Source: Sodalis glossinidius str. 'morsitans'
GTDB taxonomy: Bacteria; Pseudomonadota; Gammaproteobacteria; Enterobacterales; Enterobacteriaceae
Direction: 5' to 3'
Assembly: GCF_000010085.1 (NCBI RefSeq)
Contig: NC_007712.1
Coordinates: 3,844,001-3,908,000, forward strand
DNA: 64,000 nt
Positions 9,679-19,330 of the stretch are shown here, piece after piece. Every line of letters begins with the position of its first letter. Positions within the stretch are counted from its first letter, which is position 1. Below the pieces are notes generated by a model. It made no database searches and was not told the origin of the DNA. It worked only from the letters and a program-made list of their open reading frames with translations. The translations under genes and the position numbers were made by a program.

Positions 9679-10616
9679 GCAGCAGATTTGACGGCGCGGG
9701 CCATAGCCGCAATGACGTTCTTGATACCGTGGGACCGCCAGATTGAGACCATCGTCTGTAGCAGCGGCACGTTACCGGCAGCATCCTCCGGGGGCCTGAG
9801 CAGAATACGATGCCCCGGCACCCTGGGCAGCAGGGGCAGCAAGCGTTGCACGCAATACAGCGGGTCATATTGTCCACTGTAACAGCGGATGCTGCCGTTA
9901 CCCGAACGCCATCTCGCCCTGACGGGAGAGGCCCCGTAACGGCTGAAGGTTTTTTCAGCTACGCCCGCCGGATTAAATGTTACCGCCAACGAGCCGGTCG
10001 CCACGGCGGCGATCGCGGCCAGCGAACCGCCGAGAGAATGGCCGGTAAACAGCACTTTGTCGCCAAAACGGCGTTTGGCCTGCCGCGCCAATGCTACCGA
10101 TGCGCGATATTGTGCATCCCGCAAGCCCAACGACGCGCGTAAATTAGTCAGCCAGTCGTTGAAATCGTTGGTGCCGGCAAAAGCTAGCGCCACCTGCCTG
10201 CCGTTGTCATAGAAATTGGCTTGAAAGCCTGAACTCGGATCGCGCAACATGCGCTTATCGAAGCCGTAGCGGCGCAATTCGTCCGTGGTAAAACGGCGGA
10301 AAGCGCCCGGTGGCAGGGCAGAGTGCTTAGCGTAGACATCGCCGGCGACCTGCGCTAAGTGATAATCCCCCTGTTGCGGCAGAATGCCGCATGTAATGTA
10401 ATCGCCGCCGCCCTGGCCCTGAATCGAGGTCGCCGGCATGACTCGTTGCACCACCGCGCCGCCGTCTGCGGCCGTAATCGAGGCGCGTGCCGCGGTTTTC
10501 AGACGCTCCGCCGCGGCAAACGGTGCCCGGTTTCCACCGGCCTGATAATTCGTTAGGGACGCAGGCACGTAGCCCGGCGTAAAAATTCGTCGTAACATAT
10601 CTTCCCTCATCGCCAT
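9669..10616 (-). CDS. Lipase class 3 / Mbeg1-like serine hydrolase, effector-like
   Basis: An uninterrupted 315-codon gene in a block of pseudogenes. The alpha/beta-hydrolase core starts near residue 140 (QVALAFAGTNDFNDWLTNLR, the Y/F-x-G-T-x-x-x-D-W-x-x-N motif of DUF2974/lipase-3 proteins). The nucleophile elbow TGHSLGGSLA gives Ser194, NPAG follows, and the likely triad is completed by Asp251 (GQYDPLY) and His269 (PGHRILL). No signal peptide is visible. The first 130 residues are unlike any lipase I know and could be a secretion or adaptor region. Similar leaderless lipases are often delivered by type III or type VI secretion systems, but nothing adjacent proves this here. The 3' end overlaps the truncated oxidoreductase by 10 bp. 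Confidence 0.75.
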   Translation of the reverse strand: MAMREDMLRRIFTPGYVPASLTNYQAGGNRAPFAAAERLKTAARASITAADGGAVVQRVMPATSIQGQGGGDYITCGILPQQGDYHLAQVAGDVYAKHSALPPGAFRRFTTDELRRYGFDKRMLRDPSSGFQANFYDNGRQVALAFAGTNDFNDWLTNLRASLGLRDAQYRASVALARQAKRRFGDKVLFTGHSLGGSLAAIAAVATGSLAVTFNPAGVAEKTFSRYGASPVRARWRSGNGSIRCYSGQYDPLYCVQRLLPLLPRVPGHRILLRPPEDAAGNVPLLQTMVSIWRSHGIKNVIAAMARAVKSAAYG

Positions 10617-11043
10617 ATCGCTGTTGTTACGGCAATTTAAAGGATAGCGAGGGTCGGATATTGCAGGAAGTGATCATATCGCACGGTCTGGCCGCCAATA
10701 TACGGGCGATTGCCGGCAGGTTGAACCAGCGCCAGCGATAAGGACATTTTCCGCCGCAATGCATCATGCCCCCAGCAGCAAGCGGATCGACAGACAAGGG
10801 GCGTTATTAATGCCTGCAATAGCTGCTAGCGTAAACATATATTTCCCATCTTCCTCTCCCGGTAGCGCAAAACGCAAATTCCATAATTAAGCCATTTATA
10901 TATCTGTAAATTTCCCTGAAAAAATCCAGCAGGAAAATTAATTCTTCTGCCAGAGCACATTGACAAATTTCAGTCAACTTAACAAGATGAGCGCCGACAA
11001 GGATAATCGCTCAGCTCGACAACTCATTATTATTCAAGTATCT
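10617..11043. other. AT-rich spacer upstream of the polyketide synthase gene
   Basis: This stretch separates the divergent lipase and polyketide synthase genes. GC drops markedly after about 10860. Two in-frame starts for the next gene lie inside it (TTG 10960, ATG 10987). No other gene is evident; a 60-codon minus frame at 10637-10819 has no recognisable feature. Confidence 0.4.
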
Positions 11044-12102
11044 ATGGAGATTGTAAATATACCAACCTTGCACAAGCCCGCAGTTTATTTGCCAGAGTAC
11101 ATTATTTCCCAGCAAGACACAATTAATTTGGCCAGGACAAACTTTAAAGACAATCCTAATCTGGAAAAATCGATAGAATTGATTATTAATACCGGTGTTA
11201 TGAAAAGACATATTATACAGCCAATCAAGCTTGCCACGCTGCATCCCGGATTCGGCTACCGAAATGCGGTATTTGAATATGAGTCGAAACGTTTAGTGCC
11301 CAGCGTGGTTGAGCAAGCGCTAAACAATGCCGCCGCCAGCGCTAGCCAAATCGCCGCGATTATCTATGTCTCTTGCTCGGGTTTTTTGATGCCGTCGCTA
11401 ACCGCCTGGCTTATTAACCATATGGGGCTACCGGATAACACCATGCAATTGCCGATAGCCCAGCTGGGCTGTGCCACAGGCGGCTCTGCTATCAACCGGG
11501 CGCATGACTATGTTCTGGCCCATCCCGGCAGTAACGTATTGATCATCAGCTGTGAGTTTTGCTCGCTGAGTTATCAGCCTACCGACGGCGATGTCGGCAG
11601 CCTGCTCTCCGATAGGCTATTTGGCGATGCCATCAGCGCAGCGGTTGTCACCGCGGAACCGGGCGAGGGCCTCTCGCTCGAACGTAACGCCAGCTATCTG
11701 ATCCCTGAGACCGATGAATGGATTCGCTATCAGGTGAAAGATACCGGTTTTCATTTCCGCCTGGACAAGCGCGTGCCGGGCACAATGAAACCGCTTGCAC
11801 CGGTGATGCGTCAATTAGCCTGCGATCACGGTTGGGATATCGAAAACCTGGCCTATTGCATTATTCATGCCGGCGGACAGCGTATCCTGGATGATCTTGC
11901 CAAGTATCTGCGCGTGGATTTGGAGCAGTTTTCTTTCAGCCGCGACACGTTGGCCAATTGCGGCAATATCGCCAGTTCGGTAGTGTTCGAGGCCTATCGC
12001 CGCATGCATGAAAAAGGGATTTTCGCACGCGGCGGCAAGGCGATTATCGCCGGCTTCGGCCCCGGTATTACCGCCGAAATGAGTTTGTCGCAGTGGATCT
12101 AA
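11044..12102 (+). CDS. Type III polyketide synthase (chalcone synthase superfamily, RppA/PhlD-like)
   Basis: An intact 352-residue ketosynthase. The catalytic triad is visible: Cys143 in AQLGCATGGSAINRA, His275 in CIIHAGGQRILD and Asn308 in LANCGNIASSVVFEA. The blocks YVSCSGFLMPSLTAWLINHM, CEFCSLSYQPTDGDVGSLLS and FHFRLDKRVPGTMKPLAP are those of bacterial enzymes making tetrahydroxynaphthalene (RppA) or phloroglucinol (PhlD) from malonyl-CoA. The closing GFGPGITAEM loop is also standard. I chose ATG 11044 because MEIVNIPTLHKPAVYLPEY aligns with the family N-terminus. ATG 10987 and TTG 10960 would add 19 or 28 residues, and none has a strong ribosome binding site. No tailoring gene survives beside it, so the product is unknown. 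Confidence 0.9.
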   Translation: MEIVNIPTLHKPAVYLPEYIISQQDTINLARTNFKDNPNLEKSIELIINTGVMKRHIIQPIKLATLHPGFGYRNAVFEYESKRLVPSVVEQALNNAAASASQIAAIIYVSCSGFLMPSLTAWLINHMGLPDNTMQLPIAQLGCATGGSAINRAHDYVLAHPGSNVLIISCEFCSLSYQPTDGDVGSLLSDRLFGDAISAAVVTAEPGEGLSLERNASYLIPETDEWIRYQVKDTGFHFRLDKRVPGTMKPLAPVMRQLACDHGWDIENLAYCIIHAGGQRILDDLAKYLRVDLEQFSFSRDTLANCGNIASSVVFEAYRRMHEKGIFARGGKAIIAGFGPGITAEMSLSQWI

Positions 12103-12129
12103 CGGATCGGCTTATTGGCCATGCGTTAG

Positions 12130-12260
12130 TCAGTCCTTCAACGTGCACGAGAGCGGGCAACGCATGCCGATATGGGGAATGCCATCTTCATCGTACAGAC
12201 TCGTCACCGCCGCGAAGCCCAGACCACGGTAAAAGGCTTGTAAATGCGCCTGGGATGGCG
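12130..12260 (-). pseudogene. elaA: ElaA-type GNAT acetyltransferase, C-terminal remnant
   Basis: On the minus strand a frame reads SQAHLQAFYRGLGFAAVTSL, then YDEDGIPHIGMRC, and stops at 12130. This is the C-terminal third of ElaA family acetyltransferases (AQ-x-x-L-x-x-FY-x-x-x-GF and EDGIPH-x-x-M). The upstream acetyl-CoA-binding part is missing; the sequence beyond 12260 belongs to other material leading into the nitrilase gene. Confidence 0.6.
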
Positions 12261-12330
12261 AGGAGCACTGTTTCTCCCGGCGCTGGCGGCACGACTTTCC
12301 ATTTTATCCTGCCCAGGGAGACGAGCCCGC

Positions 12331-13026
12331 ATGAGGATTGGCATCATCCAAACCGCCGACGCGCCGGCGGCGGATCTGCTGCTGTTGCCGGAGCTGGCGC
12401 TGTGCGGGTATCAACACCAGGATGCCATCCGGCGCATGGCGCGTGCGCGGCGTCATGCGCTGGTATTCGGCTATGCGGAAAGTGATGGCGAAGCGCGCTA
12501 TAACGCCATGATGGCTATTGACGCGCAGGGCAACGTCTGCGCCAATTACCGTAAGCTCCATCTCTGGTCGGGGTATGAACAGGCGTTATTTCGCACCGGC
12601 GATCGGCTGACGGGATTTTCACTGCGGGGGTTCCGTTTCGGCATGGCAATTTGCTATGACCTGGATTTTCCGGAGCTGGTCCGCGCCCAGGCCTTGACCG
12701 GTATGGATTGCCTGTTGTGTATCAGCGCCACGACCAGCGGCTATGACGTGGTACCGCGCCATGTCGTGCCGGCGCGGGCGTACGAAAATGGCTGCTACAT
12801 CGCTTTTGCCAACCGCGGTGACGGCGATGGCGCATTCGCCTGTATCGGTTAAAGCCGCATCGTCGGCCCCGACGGCGACATTCTGGCCAGCGCGCCTGCC
12901 GCGGACGCCTTCACGCTCAGCGCCACGCTGGACCGTCAAACGCTGACGCGCTGGCGTCGGCTGCATCCCTGGGCGACCGATAGCCGCCATGACCGGTACC
13001 TCAACGGCGTTATGCCCGCTAATTAG
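12331..13026 (+). pseudogene. Carbon-nitrogen hydrolase (nitrilase superfamily), nonsense mutation and internal deletion
   Basis: ATG follows AGGGAGACGAG. The Glu-Lys-Cys triad is visible: PELALCGYQ (Glu21), NYRKLHLW (Lys75) and MAICYDLDFPE (Cys108). Between MRIGIIQTAD and LLLLPEL about 30 residues normally present are missing, and the following helix also looks shortened. TAA at 12850 interrupts the frame after FACIG. The same frame then continues as SRIVGPDGDILASAPAAD and ends with a normal C-terminus at 13026. Such enzymes hydrolyse nitriles or amides. An AraC remnant lies convergently, just downstream. Confidence 0.8.
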
Positions 13027-13029
13027 CGC

Positions 13030-13290
13030 CTCGCGGTAATGCCGCTCATCGCGCCGGCGCTGACGCCCCCCGGGGAGCCCCCAAAAGGTGCGCCGAAACC
13101 AGCCGGCGAAATGGGACGTGGAACTGAATCCCACCGAGACAGCAATATCGATAATCGACCGGTCGGAGTAAATCAGCATCTCGCGCGCCTACTCCAGCCG
13201 CAGCTCCAGATAATAACGCTGCGGCGTCTTGCCAAAATGTCGGTTGAATAAGCGTTCCAGCTGGCGCGGGCCCGGTTTGGCGCGAACGAC
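13030..13290 (-). pseudogene. AraC-family regulator, C-terminal DNA-binding remnant
   Basis: Minus-strand reading gives GPRQLERLFNRHFGKTPQRY and YLELRLE, a TAG, then ARELLIYSDRSIIDIAVSVG and FSSTSHFAGWFRRTFWG (with one Glu-to-Met-type change), followed by a frameshift. These are the two helix-turn-helix motifs of an AraC/GlxA-type regulator. The N-terminal sensor domain is absent. It may once have regulated the adjacent nitrilase gene. Confidence 0.7.
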
Positions 13291-13336
13291 CACACGCCGT
13301 CCCCGTTTACCATGACTGTACCATTTTCGCTGTGTT

Positions 13337-14582
13337 TCAGCTATCCCCGCCGCCGTTTTCATCGCGGTGGCGAGAGGGGAAACGATGGCACCATTCGCGG
13401 CTAAATACCGAGACCTCGTTTTCCCACGCCTGATAACGCGAAGTCAACACCAACCCCCCGCCTGCCAGGCGAGCTCTGTGTCGCATTGCAGCTTGATATC
13501 CCAACCGGGACGGGTGTAACGCTGGACACGATGGGCTTCCATGCGCGCGCTCTCCGCCAGCGCGCCAATGGTGTAAACTTCGTGTCCTTGGCTGCCGAAG
13601 CGCAGTTCGCCAATCTGCGTTTGCTGCCGTTGCACGTCCATGACCACCCGATGTATGCCCGCGCCAACAACCCATTCCACCTGGCGGCGGGTCACCTCCG
13701 GCGCCACCACCTCATGGGGATGGGGCAGCGCCGAACGCCGGCCCGTCTTCGGTAATGGCGTCTCCAGAGCCCGGTAACTGTAATAACGCGCCGTCCGTCC
13801 ACAGCTGCACCGGTCCTTGACCCGGCTCTGCCCAAACCATTGGCCAATAGGCGGTAGAAAGCGCCAGCCGCAGCCGGCTGAAAAGCGATAGGCCACCCTT
13901 TAATCGATAACCTGACGCGGAATGACTCGCCCGGCGCGACGCCCTTAGGACGCGTAAGCCGGTGTACGCCGAACGTCACCCGCGCGGAGTGTCCGTCGGC
14001 GCTTACTTCATTCAGCTGCAGCACCAGCAACGCCGAGGGGTAATCGAAGGCCACCGCAACGTCCAGCGACAACGGCGCCGTCAGCCACGGCGTATCAAAG
14101 CACAACGACAGGCCGTCATCGCTGCGCTGATCGGCCTGAAACTCTGGCGCGCTACCGCCACAGTCAAGCGGGCACCCCTCGCCGACGGTATCTACCAATA
14201 CGCCGCCCAACGCCGGTCCTATCAGGCGCGCGCCGTTGAAAATCACCGAATTCAGCGCCAGCGCATTCGCCAAATCGTCGTGCGCCACCAAATCGACCAC
14301 CAGCGACTGCCGGCCGGGTAAATCAAATGCGGTAAACAAGCCGAAAAATAAAATCGGCCCCTGGCTGCAAAACGCCAACATTCCCAGCAATACGGGCGAT
14401 GACACCCCCAAACGCCAGATAAGCCAGCCAAGGACGATAGTATGGACCCAATTGCCAATAACCGACAGCAGTTGTCCGCCGAAAAATCGGCGATAATTGG
14501 CGTGCCGCAAGGCGTTGCCTGAAGGACGCAATCCCTTTTTAGGCGAAAGGGAAAAACGGGCAATAGTCAAGGAAACTCCCAC
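13337..14582 (-). pseudogene. Chimeric remnant: MFS exporter N-terminus fused to CocE/NonD (X-Pro peptidase type) C-terminal domain
   Basis: The first 110 codons are an EntS/MFS_3 exporter (ALRHANYRRFFGGQLLSVIG, then GNWVHTIVLGWLIWRLG). It has an internal deletion joining FFGLF to TAFDLPGRQSLVVDL, and it ends at VDTVGEG. The same open frame then carries SLCFDTPWLTAPLSLDVAVA and YPSALLVLQLNEVSADGHSA, the jelly-roll PepX_C domain of CocE/NonD hydrolases. The rest of that domain continues in two further frames to a stop at 13337. At least two deletions and two frameshifts are needed to explain it. Neither protein can be functional. Confidence 0.75.
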
Positions 14583-14669
14583 AAACGGCCGCGCGCTACA
14601 GCTTCCCTCAAGGGGAATGCCGGCGAGACAAGATCCCGGGCTGCATCGCCCGGGCAGATAACCGGCATT

Positions 14670-16131
14670 TCAGGCGCCGGTAACATCCCGAAACAACAGC
14701 CACTGGCCATCGGGCGTCCAGGCCCCATGCACGGTTTTCGGCGTCAACCAAGCGTTGCTGCCGTGGTATAAAAAGACATAGGCACCGGTCTCTTCCAACT
14801 GGTCTTGCAACGTGACATACATGGCCGCCCGTTTCGCCTGATCCAGCTCAACCGCGGCCGCGGCATTGAGCGCATCCCACTTTTTGTCGCAGGTGCGCTG
14901 GGTGTTCCAGATACCGACCTGATCGCAGGTAAACCAGGCGGTGACCCAACTAGCGTCCGGCGCGGTAGTAAAGGTGGTGAGACGCAACTGGGAATCCTTC
15001 CAGGCATCCCCTTCCGACTCCTGCCCCGCGGCGACAAACGCCGCCCCGTCCATTTGGTTGATTTTGAGATCGATCCCCACTTCCGCCAGCTGTGCCTGAA
15101 TGACCTGGGCCACGGTCCCGCCATCGGCATCGGTAGAGGTAGAAAGTTCCAGACGGAGCTGCAACCCCGTAACACCGGCCTTTTTCAACAGCGCTTTCGA
15201 CTGCGCCGGATCGTAAGGATAGATATTTTTGCTGCGCGCGCCGGCCAGCGGCGGCGGCACCAGGCCATAGGCCGGTTTTACCGCGCCGCCGAAGGTGGCA
15301 TCCAGAATGCCAGGGACGTCGATAGCCTGCTGAATAGCCCAACGCACCTGCACATCTTTCAGTTTGGGTGATCCACATTCATGCCGAGCCAGGTGTAGGC
15401 CAGCGCAGGCCGTACGGTCAGAGATTGTCACCCGGATCGTCGCGGTATTTACCGATAGCGCTAATGTTAATTTTGGTCATATCCAGATCGCCGGCTTCAA
15501 ACGCGATCTGGACGGTATTCAAATCACCAATCGGCACCAGCTGAATTTGATCGTACTCGCTGCGGCGGCCGTTCCATCCTTCATTACGCACCAGCGTCAA
15601 CCGCTCCCGCGGCTGCCAATCGCCGATCTTGTAATGCCCGGAGCAGGCCGCGGACGCGGTGCCGATTTTTTTATCCTGGGTGGCTTCCAGCGCTTCCCAG
15701 TCGGAGGCATAAATCGCCGCCAGCTCTTTGTTTAAAAACCGTTCGTAGGAGTATTTCACGTCCTCGGCGGTCATTTCGCCAAACCCGCCGGTCCATTGGA
15801 TGCCGGGACGCAGCGCGAAACGGATAGTGAGCGGGTCGACCTGCTCCAGCGATTGTGCTGCATCCAGTTGCCAGCCCCATTCGGTCCCCGGTTTGTATTG
15901 GCACAGCCCGGAATAAATAGCGAACATCACCATTTCGTCATACCAGCCGCTGCGGTTGGCGGGGTCTAGATTGGTAATGTCCAGGTCATTTTGCACCCAC
16001 AGCACCTTGTTATGGCTATCGGCGGCGAAAACTCGCCGCTGACCGCCCACCACCAGCGAGCCGGACGCGCCGGCGGCCAGCACCGCCAGCGTTTTAATCA
16101 ACTCGCGTCTGTTCATCGAAAGGCCTTTCAT
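14670..16131 (-). pseudogene. Peptide/nickel ABC transporter substrate-binding protein (SBP_bac_5), frameshifted
   Basis: The start at 16131 (MKGLSMNRRELIKTLAVLAA) follows CAAGGAGATAC. NRRELIK before a hydrophobic stretch looks like a twin-arginine signal. The domain is typical of the DppA/OppA class: TNLDPANRSGWYDEMVMFAI, IYSGLCQY, MTAEDVKYSYERFLN. Two one-base shifts, near 15427 and 15365, break the frame. The natural sequence crosses three frames (GDNL, LTVRPALAYTWLGMNVDHP, then LKDVQVRWAIQQAIDVPGIL). The remainder to 14670 is uninterrupted. It belongs to the decaying ABC operon at 14.7-19.3 kb. Confidence 0.85.
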
Positions 16132-16225
16132 GCATGTATCTCCTTGAAAATAATGGCACCGGACCGGGCGGAAGCGTGTGCCGCGCGGAGAAGAGGAAAA
16201 TGACAGGCAACGTGCTGCCCGCCGG

Positions 16226-16956
16226 TCATCGGCCGCAGTAGCTTGTATGAAATTCACAACCGGTGGGACGATGGGCAAGCGTCAGGATCTCGCCGCGCCG
16301 TCGCTGCTTTTGGCGCTTAACAGCGCTGCGGTGTAGGGATGCGCTGGCGCGCAAAACAGGGCCGCGGTCGACCTGCCTTCGACGATGCGTCCGAGATACA
16401 TGATGGCGATGTCGTCGGTAACATGGCGGGTGATAGCCAGATTGTGGGTGATCATCAAATAGCTCATGCCCAGCTCGCGCTGCAGGGAAGTGAGCAAATT
16501 CAGCAACTCGCCCTGTACCGATAAATCGAGACCGGCGGTCGGCTCGTCGGCGATAATGAGTTTCGGTCGGAGTGCCAGCTCCCGCGCGACCGTTGACACT
16601 GAAAGGTTCAGTCACCAGTTTTTCCACGCGCATGCGCGGATCGAGCGCCGCCATCGGATCCTGGAAGATCAGGCCGGTGTTGCGCCGGATCCCGCGCCAG
16701 GACCAATCGCTGGCGTCCCGGGGCTCGCGGCCGTTGACCTGTACCATCCGCCGCCAATCGGCGTCAGGCCGATCACCGCCCGGCCAAGGGTGGTTTTGCC
16801 GCTGCCGCTTTCGCCGATAAGGCCCAGCGTTTTGCCCGGCGCCACATGCAGGCTAACGCCGGCCAATATATCCACCGATCGCACCGAGCCCGGTTTGAGC
16901 CGGCTGAGGAGACTACCCGTACGGTAGCGCACCAACAAATCTTTGATTTCAAGCAT
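16226..16956 (-). pseudogene. Peptide ABC transporter ATP-binding protein, DppF/OppF type, frameshifted
   Basis: The start MLEIKDLLVRY at 16956 overlaps the end of the upstream ATPase gene. Walker A is GLIGESGSGKTTLGRAVIGL. The D-loop/Walker B region is LRPKLIIADEPTAGLDLSVQ, but it lies in another frame (16282-16599); the region between, including the ABC signature, is degraded. The C-terminus (HRPTGCEFHTSYCGR) is in yet another frame, giving a stop at 16226. At least two frameshifts are present. Confidence 0.8.
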
Positions 16957-17916
16957 GAGAACCGACCTTATGGCAACGTACCGTCCAATCATCTTGTCCC
17001 AGGCAGGTCAAGGCCGGCGTCACACCGCGACACGGCCCGAAGGCCGAGGCGCAACGGGGCTCAAAAGGACATCCGACCCACTCGCCGCCGGGCGGAGGAA
17101 CGGTGCCGGCGATGAACGGCAATTCGCGGCTGACCCGGGGATACGCGCCGGATCGCAGGCCAGCAGCGCCTGGGTATAGGGATGCGATGGCGCGGAAAAC
17201 AGACGCTCTATCGGCCCCGCCTCTACAATTTCGCCGGCGTACATGACCGCCACCTTGTCGCACAGCGCGCTGACCAGATGAAAATCGTGGGTGACAAATA
17301 TAATCGCGCCGTCCACCAGTTTCCGGCTGGCCTTCAAGACCTCCACCACCTGCATTTCCGTCGTGGCGTCCAGCGCGGTAGTCGGCTCATCGGCTATCAG
17401 CAATTCCTGCTCGGTAAGCAACGCCGCGGCGATGGTGATACGTTGGCGAATACCGCCGCTCAGCTCATGGGGATATTGCGTAAGCCGGCCAGCGGGATCG
17501 GAAATGCCCACGCGTTCCAGCATATGGCGGGCGCGCTGGCGTTTTTCCGAACGCATACCGCCCTTGTGATGCTGAAAAGCGACCAGCTGTTTACCGATCG
17601 TCACCACAGAATTAAGCGCGGTAAACGGATCCTGCGAGACGGTGGCGACACCGTTGCCGCGCAGTTTGCGTCGTCCCTCCTCCGGCAGCGTTAGCAAGTC
17701 GACGCCGCGGTAGCGCAGTTCACCGCTGGCCCGGGCGTTGGGCGGTAGTAGGGTCAACATGGCGCTGACCAGCGTCGATTTTCCGGAACCGCTTTCGCCC
17801 ACCAATCCCAGGACTTCGCCCTTATTGACCGTAAGGTTGATGTTGCGTACCGCCTGTAGCGGCCCGCTAGGAGAGTCGTAGCTGACGGTTAACTGATTAA
17901 TAGTGAGCAATATCAT
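16949..17916 (-). pseudogene. Peptide ABC transporter ATP-binding protein, DppD/OppD type, C-terminal frameshift
   Basis: The ATPase core is complete: Walker A VGESGSGKSTLVSAML, signature ELSGGIRQRITIAAALL, Walker B LLIADEPTTALDATTEMQ and H-loop IIFVTHDFHLVSA. A frameshift near 17140 follows LACDPARIPG. The proper end (VSRELPFIAGTVPPPGGEWV, then the Cys-containing GCPFEPRCASAFGPC motif of the OppD/DppD subgroup) lies in the next frame and stops at 16949. Without the shift the protein would be about 320 residues. A translated product would keep the whole nucleotide-binding domain but lose the subgroup-specific tail. Confidence 0.8.
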
Positions 17917-18809
17917 GCGCGATCGCCTCCGGTATGGGTGGCAGTACGGGGATCCAGCGCGTCGCCGAGGAGGTGAAGCCCAGAGTAGCGAGAACGATCA
18001 GCATGCCGGCAGCGATAACGATATGCGGCGCCTGGCGGATGTAGGAGTAGCCGTCATTGAGTACCGTGCCCCAGCTGGCGTCCGGCGGCTGGATCCCTTG
18101 GCCGAGGAAGCTAAGACCCGACTCGATGGCGATCACCGCGGGAATATCCATCGCCACCATGACAAGCAGGGTGCCGGTCAAATTGGGAATGAGATGCCGG
18201 ACGACAACGCTGACCGGCGACGCGCCCATGACCCGGGCCGCGACGATATACTCCATCCGCTTGAGCACCCGGGTTTGGCTGCGCACCACCCGGAAATACC
18301 CCGGCCCATGAAAGTAATAATGATAAGAATAATGGTGGCCAGACTGGAGCCGGCCAGCGTCACTACCGCCAGAGCAAACAAATCATCGGAATCGACATCA
18401 GCGAATCACATAGCAGCATAAATAGCGTATCGAGCTGGCGCGGCCCGTAGCCGGCGACCAGCCCGAGCAGTGAACCTACCAGCAAGGTGCCACCCGTGCT
18501 GGCAAAAGCGACTATCATCGCAACGCGCGTGCCGTAAATCAGCCGCGAGAGAATATCCCGCCCCAGTTGACGTTGCCCAGCCAATAGTTTATGCTCGGTC
18601 CCTTCAACCGCAGGACAGCCTTGATAGCGATAGGATTATGTAGCGCCAGCCATGGGGCGAACAGCGCACACAATAACAGCGCGATGACGCATAGTAGGGC
18701 GAAGCGTCCGATACCGGTCGACCAGACCTGACGCAGTACCCGAGCAATGCCTATCCGCGGCGGCGTGGTCGACAGCCTGCGCCGTCGACCGGCGTTGACA
18801 GTTCTATCA
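17897..18809 (-). pseudogene. Peptide ABC transporter permease, DppC type, multiple frameshifts
   Basis: Recognisable parts in order are RQLGRDILSRLIYGTRVAMI (the GTDELGRDVLSR region), a hydrophobic stretch, an EAA-loop-like YIVAARVMGASPVSVVVRHL with IPNLTG, and FLGQGIQPPDASWGTVLNDG near the end. They occur in at least three frames over 18809-17897. The stop overlaps the start of the DppD-type gene (17916), which fits translational coupling in the ancestral operon. Confidence 0.75.
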
Positions 18810-19330
18810 TGACAACCCCTGCCGCACGCGCGGATCGAGACAGGTGTTAATCACATCGGCGAGGAGGTTAGCCAGAACGTACAGGCCAGACGTCACCACT
18901 ACCGTACCCATCACTCCGGAAAATTGCGGGAAATCACCGAATCAAACGCCAATTTGCCGAGCCCCAGCCGGGCGAAGACGATTTCCGTCAGCACCGCGTC
19001 GGAAAGCAGCGAGCCAATGCGACCCCCAACACCGATACTCCGGTACCACCGCAATTGGCAGCTCATAACGCAGGGCTATCAGCCGGTCAGGCATACCAAA
19101 TGCGCGGAAGGTGAGGATATGGTTTTCCTTCAGAACTTCGAGCATGGAGGCCCGCACCAGCCGGGAAAGATAGCCGATCCAGCCCAGCGCCACCGTCAGC
19201 AGTACCAGCGCATGCAATTGCGAAGCCAGATCGCCGTGATGGCCGGCGCCGATTGCCGGAAACCATTTCAGCAACACCGAGAAAATCAGCAGGGCATAGA
19301 TCGCCACAACAAACGCCGGCAGCGCGATTG
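18806..19330 (-). pseudogene. Peptide ABC transporter permease, DppB type, N-terminally truncated
   Basis: The minus strand shows LLIFSVLLKWFPAIGAGHHG, LVLLTVALGWIGYLSRLVRA and SMLEVLKENHILTFRAFGMP, the EAA loop of DppB-type permeases. After another frameshift the C-terminus SGLYVLANLLADVINTCLDP follows and stops near 18806. The first half of the gene is missing: at about 19330 coding potential ends abruptly in AT-rich DNA. This would have been the first gene of the operon. Confidence 0.7.
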
